From assembly GCA_002254285.1 (NCBI GenBank), contig NIUZ01000013.1, positions 1 to 17,131 on the forward strand: DNA of 17,131 bases, given 5' to 3'. Under the pieces are notes generated by a model. That model was not told the DNA's origin. It worked only from the letters and a program-made list of their open reading frames with translations, and made no database searches. Source of the DNA: Bacteroidetes bacterium 4572_112 (GTDB taxonomy: Bacteria > Bacteroidota > Bacteroidia > Bacteroidales > UBA1556). Within the stretch, counting starts at the first letter, position 1; each line of letters begins with the position of its first letter. Positions 13,111 to 17,131 of the stretch are shown here, one piece after another. The position numbers were made by a program, and so were the translations under genes.

Positions 13111-13159
13111 CACGCTACCTGCAGCAGGCAGGCAATTAAACCAAATAAAACACAAACTT

Positions 13160-13597
13160 ATGAAGCATTTATTAGTATCAATCATCTCAATTTTTTTATT
13201 CGCAAGCATTGGGCAAGCTCAAGCTGTAACAGGTAAATGGAAAACCATTGACGACGAAACAAACAAAGTTAAATCTATAGTAGAGGTAAAAATAGTAGAT
13301 GGAAAGCTTTATGGCACAATTATTAAACTTTTTAAAGAACCAAGTGAAGATCAGGATCCTTTATGCGACAAATGTGAAGGTAAGCTACACAATCAAAAGA
13401 TAATTGGTATGCAAATAATTAATGGTCTTGAGCTAGATGACGATGAGTGGGAAGGTGATGACGGAATTCTTGATCCTGCAAAAGGAACTGTATACGATTG
13501 CAAAATATGGCTTGACGAAAGCGATAAAAACAAGCTAAACGTAAGAGGTTATATTGGATTCTTATACCGTACTCAAGAGTGGTTTAGAGTTGAATAG
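13160..13597 (+). CDS. secreted DUF2147-family protein
   Basis: This 145-aa protein has a signal peptide (residues 1-22, ending SIGQAQA) and one DUF2147 domain. The opening VTGKWKTIDDETNKVKSIVEV, GKLYGTIIKLF, the paired cysteines PLCDKCEGK (around 68-73), WEGDDGILDPAKGTVYDCKIW and the closing LNVRGYIGFLYRTQEW match the family along its full length. DUF2147 proteins form a lipocalin-like barrel and are exported; their ligand and role are unknown. It lies downstream of the small membrane protein and is followed by a terminator 16 nt after the stop codon. Confidence 0.9.
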   Translation: MKHLLVSIISIFLFASIGQAQAVTGKWKTIDDETNKVKSIVEVKIVDGKLYGTIIKLFKEPSEDQDPLCDKCEGKLHNQKIIGMQIINGLELDDDEWEGDDGILDPAKGTVYDCKIWLDESDKNKLNVRGYIGFLYRTQEWFRVE

Positions 13598-13613
13598 ATA
13601 ACTTAAAATATTC

Positions 13614-13651
13614 ATAAAAAAAAGAGTACTTATATAAGTGCTCTTTTTTTT
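13614..13651 (+). terminator. intrinsic terminator after DUF2147 gene
   Basis: Arms AAAGAGTACTT and AAGTGCTCTTT (13621-13631 and 13636-13646, one G-T pair) with loop ATAT are extended by A5/T5. The T run ends at 13651. Confidence 0.9.
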
Positions 13652-13705
13652 ATATTTATAATGCTGAATCTAAAAAAAATTAAGACCTTTGCACATTAAT
13701 TTTAA

Positions 13706-14710
13706 ATGAAAATTTTGGATAAGAAATCAAAAATATTAATAATACAAACAGCATTTATTGGTGATGTAATTCTTGCTACACCTATAATTGAGGTTATCCA
13801 TAATTTTGATTCATCAATACGCATTGATATGCTTGTGCGCAAAGGAAACGAGAGCATATTAAAAGACCATCCAAAGATTAATAAACTATGGATTTGGAAT
13901 AAAAAAGAGAATAAAACTCGCAATCAATGGAGCTTAATCCGTGAGTTTAAAAAAGAAAAGTATGATACTATAATCAACCTGCAAAGGTTTATAAGTAGTG
14001 GACTCTTTACCGTATTTTCAGGAGCCAAAACAACTATTGGCTTCGACAAGAATCCTCTTTCGTTCCGCTTTACAAATAAGGTAAAGCATAATATTGAAAA
14101 TGGCACTCATGAAGTGGAGCGCAATTTAAGTTTACTGCAATCATTTATTGAAAAGCCTGATGGCAAAATGAGGCTATACCCTAGTAAGGAAGATTTCGAT
14201 ATTGTGAAGCAATACCAAAACAGTAAATACATTGTAATTGCCCCTACATCAGTTTGGTATACAAAGCAGTATCCTGCTCACAAATGGATTGATTTTATAA
14301 ATAAAGTAGATTCTGATATAAATATATATCTAATTGGTGGCCCAGATGATAGCAATGCCATTGACGATATTATTAATAAATCGGAGAATAATAATATCTC
14401 AAATTTATGTGGTAAGCTAAGCATTCTACAATCAGCAGCCTTGATGAAACTCTCGCTGATGAATTACGTAAACGATTCGGCGCCTTTACATATAGCTTCG
14501 GCTATGGATGCTGCTTCTACAGCAATATTCTGCTCCACAACTCCAGATTTTGGGTTTGGACCTAGGTCGACTGATGGAATTATTATTGAAGCAGATATTA
14601 ATCTAAAATGCAAGCCATGCGGACTTCATGGCAGAAGTGAATGTAAAGAAGAGCATTTTAATTGCGCAAATAGTATTGATACTAATAAACTTTTACAAAG
14701 ATTAAAATAA
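13706..14710 (+). CDS. glycosyltransferase family 9 (heptosyltransferase-like)
   Basis: This 334-aa GT-B enzyme of the ADP-heptose:LPS heptosyltransferase family probably adds a core sugar to lipopolysaccharide at the inner membrane. The N-terminal Rossmann half starts ILIIQTAFIGDVILATPIIE, with the acceptor-site aspartate D20. The donor-binding half starts at about 174 (YIVIAPTSVWYTKQYPAHKW) and has the family signature NDSAPLHIASA at 256-266. A cysteine-rich end (CKPCGLHGRSECKEEHFNC) is usual in WaaF-like members. The sugar donor and acceptor cannot be read from sequence. It is the first gene of a five-gene run; tsaC follows after 8 nt. A one-mismatch -7 box GACCTTTGCA lies at 13684-13693, giving a very short leader. 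Confidence 0.9.
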   Translation: MKILDKKSKILIIQTAFIGDVILATPIIEVIHNFDSSIRIDMLVRKGNESILKDHPKINKLWIWNKKENKTRNQWSLIREFKKEKYDTIINLQRFISSGLFTVFSGAKTTIGFDKNPLSFRFTNKVKHNIENGTHEVERNLSLLQSFIEKPDGKMRLYPSKEDFDIVKQYQNSKYIVIAPTSVWYTKQYPAHKWIDFINKVDSDINIYLIGGPDDSNAIDDIINKSENNNISNLCGKLSILQSAALMKLSLMNYVNDSAPLHIASAMDAASTAIFCSTTPDFGFGPRSTDGIIIEADINLKCKPCGLHGRSECKEEHFNCANSIDTNKLLQRLK

Positions 14711-14718
14711 TATTCAGC

Positions 14719-15282
14719 ATGGAAACAGAAATTAAAAATGCAATAGCGGTTTTAAAAAAGGGAGGTGTAATAGTCTACCCTACTGATACTATTTGGGGTA
14801 TAGGTTGCGATGCTACAAATGCAAAAGCAATTAAAAAAATCCATGATATAAAAAGACGTGTTGAAGAAAAAACGATGATCGTTTTATTAAGCGATATTAA
14901 CGACATTAAAGAATATGTACATGATGTACCTGATGCTGCTTACGATCTGATAGAAACTTGGCAAAAGCCACTTACCATTGTTTATGATGGCGCTAAAAAC
15001 CTTGCTAGCAACCTTGTTAGAGACAATGACACTGTTGCCATCAGAATATCGAAAGATGAATTTAGTAATCGATTAATTAAAGAGTATGGGAAACCTATAG
15101 TTTCAACCTCGGCAAATGAATCTGGCAAACCATCGCCTATTTTTTATAAAGATATTGACGATTACATACTTGAGAACGCTGACTATGTAGTTGATTTATT
15201 CCGTGATACTATGAATGATGTAAAACCATCAACAATAATTAAGATGGAGACTGGTGGCAGTTTCAAAATAATAAGAAGCTAA
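14719..15282 (+). CDS. tsaC: L-threonylcarbamoyladenylate synthase (TsaC/YrdC/Sua5)
   Basis: The enzyme makes threonylcarbamoyl-AMP from threonine, bicarbonate and ATP, the first step of the t6A37 tRNA modification. The 187-aa protein is a single YrdC domain. It has GGVIVYPTDTIWGIGCDA (15-32), the basic IKRR and TMIVLL around 44-56, TVAIRI (105-110), STSAN (129-133) and PSTII (170-174). It lacks the extra C-terminal Sua5 domain, and the length is normal for the short form. It lies 8 nt after the glycosyltransferase and 3 nt before smpB, so it is cotranscribed. The partner proteins (TsaB, TsaD, TsaE) are not in the window. Confidence 0.95.
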   Translation: METEIKNAIAVLKKGGVIVYPTDTIWGIGCDATNAKAIKKIHDIKRRVEEKTMIVLLSDINDIKEYVHDVPDAAYDLIETWQKPLTIVYDGAKNLASNLVRDNDTVAIRISKDEFSNRLIKEYGKPIVSTSANESGKPSPIFYKDIDDYILENADYVVDLFRDTMNDVKPSTIIKMETGGSFKIIRS

Positions 15283-15285
15283 ATA

Positions 15286-15732
15286 ATGAAAGCAAAAATA
15301 GAAATAAAGAATAAGCGTGCTAGTTATGAATACTTTTTGAGTGATCATATTACTGCAGGAATAGTATTGAGTGGCACCGAAATTAAGTCCATCAGAATGA
15401 GTAAAGCAAATATCTCTGATGCATACGGCGCATTTATAAATGGTGAGTTATATATAAAGAATATGTTTATTGCTGAATATGCAATGGGCTCATATAATCG
15501 TCACGAAACAAGAACCGAGAGAAAGTTATTATTAAATAAGCGTGAGCTAAAAAAGTTTGCAATCAAAACCAAAGAAAAAGGTTTTACAATTGTACCTACC
15601 CTACTTTTCATAAACGATAAAGGTCTTGCAAAATTAGAAATTGCCCTTGCAAAGGGTAAGCAGCATTTCGACAAGCGTAATACTATTAAGGATAAAGACC
15701 TTAAACGTGATATGGACCGAATGAAGCTCTAA
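15286..15732 (+). CDS. smpB: SsrA-binding protein
   Basis: SmpB binds tmRNA and brings it to stalled ribosomes for trans-translation. The 148-aa sequence matches the family along its length: NKRASYEYFL (9-18), LSGTEIKSIRMSKANISDAY (28-47), YNRHETRTERKLLLNKRELKK (70-90), GFTIVPT, LEIALAKGKQHFDKR (117-131) and a basic C-terminal tail (IKDKDLKRDMDRMKL) that enters the mRNA channel. The tmRNA gene itself is not in this window. It is embedded in the operon, 3 nt from genes on both sides. Confidence 0.97.
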   Translation: MKAKIEIKNKRASYEYFLSDHITAGIVLSGTEIKSIRMSKANISDAYGAFINGELYIKNMFIAEYAMGSYNRHETRTERKLLLNKRELKKFAIKTKEKGFTIVPTLLFINDKGLAKLEIALAKGKQHFDKRNTIKDKDLKRDMDRMKL

Positions 15733-15735
15733 ATA

Positions 15736-16353
15736 ATGGAAAACCTTATTTTATATACCATACTTCTTCCTACAATCATTGTTTCGATAATGGCTTTTAA
15801 GAATTTTGATTTGATGGATAAATTCAAATTTAATCCTGCTCATATTCAAAATTCTAAAGAGTGGTATCGCTTCTTTAGCTACGGTTTTGTTCATTCCGAC
15901 TATATGCACTTGGGAATAAATATGTGGGTATTTTGGATTTTTGGACAAGGAATAATATGGCATTTCAATTATTTTTTCGAAGATCTTGCAAACCTTTATT
16001 TTCTTGCATTATACATTCCTGCACTTGCAATAAGTGTAATTCCATCGTATTTAAAACATAGGAATAATGTATTTTATAATGCCGTAGGTGCCAGTGGAGC
16101 AGTATCGGCAATAGTTTATGCTAGCATAATTTTGGCACCAACATCTAATTTATATTTATTTCTAGTACCTTTCCCTATTCCAGCATGGTTGTTTGGCATT
16201 TTATATTTGGTTTATACCGTTATAATGGACAAACGTGGCAATTCCAATATTGGTCATAGCGCACACCTTTGGGGTGCCTTATTTGGGTTGTTTTTTATGC
16301 TCATTGCTAAGCCCGATGTTTACATTTACTTCTTTCAGCAAATATTTTCATAA
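15736..16353 (+). CDS. rhomboid family intramembrane serine protease
   Basis: This 205-aa polytopic membrane protease cuts substrates within the membrane. The catalytic serine is S120 in GASG and the catalytic histidine H177 in SAHLWG. H58 and N62 (HLGIN, equivalent to GlpG H150/N154) can form the oxyanion site. Six transmembrane helices are expected: about 3-22, 56-80, 85-103, 117-137, 145-164 and 174-192. The usual GxxxAxxxG-like final helix reads GHSAHLWGALFG. All active-site residues are present, so it is probably active; substrates are unknown. It overlaps sfsA by one base (TAATG), showing translational coupling. Confidence 0.93.
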   Translation: MENLILYTILLPTIIVSIMAFKNFDLMDKFKFNPAHIQNSKEWYRFFSYGFVHSDYMHLGINMWVFWIFGQGIIWHFNYFFEDLANLYFLALYIPALAISVIPSYLKHRNNVFYNAVGASGAVSAIVYASIILAPTSNLYLFLVPFPIPAWLFGILYLVYTVIMDKRGNSNIGHSAHLWGALFGLFFMLIAKPDVYIYFFQQIFS

Positions 16354-17045
16354 TGAAATTTGATCAGCAGCTAATCCCTGGCAAACTTATACGTAGGTAT
16401 AAACGCTTCTTAACAGATGTAGAATTAGAAGATGGCTCTGTGGTGATTGCTCATTGCACAAATTCGGGCACAATGATTAGCTGTATTGAAGAAGGCGCTC
16501 CCGTTATGCTAAGCCCTGCAAAGGATCCTAAGCGCAAAACTCAGTTCACATGGGAAATGATTTTTATAAATAATGCCTGGATAGGAATAAATACTATTAT
16601 TCCAAATCAATTGGTTTTTGAAGCAGTTAAAAACAATGAAATTAAAGGCTTAGAAGGATATACATCCGTAAAAAGAGAAGTTAAGTACGAAGATAGCAGA
16701 TTGGATGTATTTGCCGAAAATGACAAAGAAAAGTGCTTTATTGAAGTAAAAAATGTAACAATGAAAGTTGGCGATGCAGTACTTTTTCCTGATGCTGTAA
16801 CAACGCGAGGCCTCAAACACCTTGAAACGCTAATAAGAATAAAAGAAGCAGGAATGCGAGCCGTTATGGTTTACGTAATTCAACGTACTGATGTTAACTA
16901 TTTTGGCACGGCTAAGCACATTGACCCAAACTATGCCGAAGCCTTACAAAGAGCTATGAATAAAGGTGTGGAAGTATTCCCAATAATGGCTACGGTAAGC
17001 CCTGAAGGAATTGAATTAACTAAGGTGTTGGATATTAAAGTTTAG
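16353..17045 (+). CDS. sfsA: SfsA family protein (sugar fermentation stimulation protein)
   Basis: This 230-aa SfsA-family protein has an N-terminal OB-like part (PGKLIRRYKRFLTDVELEDG, AHCTNSGTM) and a C-terminal PD-(D/E)XK-nuclease-like part with SRLDVFAE, CFIEVKNVTM, LFPDAVTTRGLKHLETL and the strand AVMVYVIQRTDV. The D...E-V-K arrangement keeps the nuclease-like active-site pattern. E. coli SfsA was named for an effect on maltose metabolism; its biochemical role is not established and nucleic-acid binding has been suggested. ATG overlaps the rhomboid stop codon (TAATG), making it the last visible gene of the operon. No terminator is seen before the window ends. Confidence 0.94.
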   Translation: MKFDQQLIPGKLIRRYKRFLTDVELEDGSVVIAHCTNSGTMISCIEEGAPVMLSPAKDPKRKTQFTWEMIFINNAWIGINTIIPNQLVFEAVKNNEIKGLEGYTSVKREVKYEDSRLDVFAENDKEKCFIEVKNVTMKVGDAVLFPDAVTTRGLKHLETLIRIKEAGMRAVMVYVIQRTDVNYFGTAKHIDPNYAEALQRAMNKGVEVFPIMATVSPEGIELTKVLDIKV

Positions 17046-17049
17046 TTTT

Positions 17050-17077
17050 CAGTCAGCAGTCAGCAGTATGCAGTCAG
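17050..17077 (+). repeat. short heptamer tandem repeat (CAGTCAG x4)
   Basis: There are four consecutive 7-bp units starting 4 nt after the sfsA stop: CAGTCAG, CAGTCAG, CAGTATG, CAGTCAG. The third differs at two bases. The remaining 54 nt of the window show no gene. Confidence 0.85.
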
Positions 17078-17131
17078 CATTAAAATACAATTCCCTTACT
17101 ACCCTTTTACGATTACTTACACCCCTTTACA

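Overview
The window is AT-rich and Bacteroidota-like. No gene shows a strong Shine-Dalgarno site apart from a weak one before ptb, and several genes are preceded by the TAnnTTTG -7 promoter element of that phylum. The tail of one broken gene is a type IX secretion (T9SS) sorting domain. There is also an RNase HI with an N-terminal viroplasmin domain, an OmpA-less PorE-like propeller protein, RseC and a DUF2147 protein. A T9SS-bearing Bacteroidales/Marinilabiliales- or Flavobacteriia-type organism fits; I cannot place it more finely.

Layout. 1-4266: RNase HI and an outer-membrane beta-barrel gene (minus), diverging from an eight-helix membrane protein of unknown function. The latter converges on a minus-strand pair made of a YbdG/MscM-type mechanosensitive channel and a small glycine-zipper secreted protein. 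4267-5759: three tandem short single-stranded-DNA-binding proteins without the usual acidic C-terminal tip, closed by a strong terminator. 5778-6182: wreck of a T9SS cargo gene. 6224-7190: a lone phosphate butyryltransferase with its own terminator. 7449-9733: an RseC-like protein and a TPR/propeller/carboxypeptidase-regulatory-like envelope protein. 9767-11756: phoH-purC operon with promoter and terminator. 11757-12885: gene-poor stretch with a RAYT transposase pseudogene carrying an internal long palindrome, a tRNA-Pro(GGG) with terminator, and a partial duplicate of the 5' half of that tRNA and its leader. 12910-13651: a small two-helix membrane protein and a DUF2147 protein, then a terminator. 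13706-17045: tightly packed five-gene operon: GT9 heptosyltransferase-like, tsaC, smpB, rhomboid protease, sfsA. The window ends in a short heptamer tandem repeat.

Functionally most genes are housekeeping: purine synthesis, tRNA modification, ribosome rescue, envelope sugar transfer, osmotic protection and RNA/DNA hybrid removal. The less ordinary parts are the tail-less SSB triplet, the two decayed genes, the palindrome inside the transposase gene, the tRNA duplication, and the PorE-like protein without a peptidoglycan-binding domain. I saw no CRISPR array, complete mobile element or recognisable defence island, and nothing I would confidently call an undescribed system.
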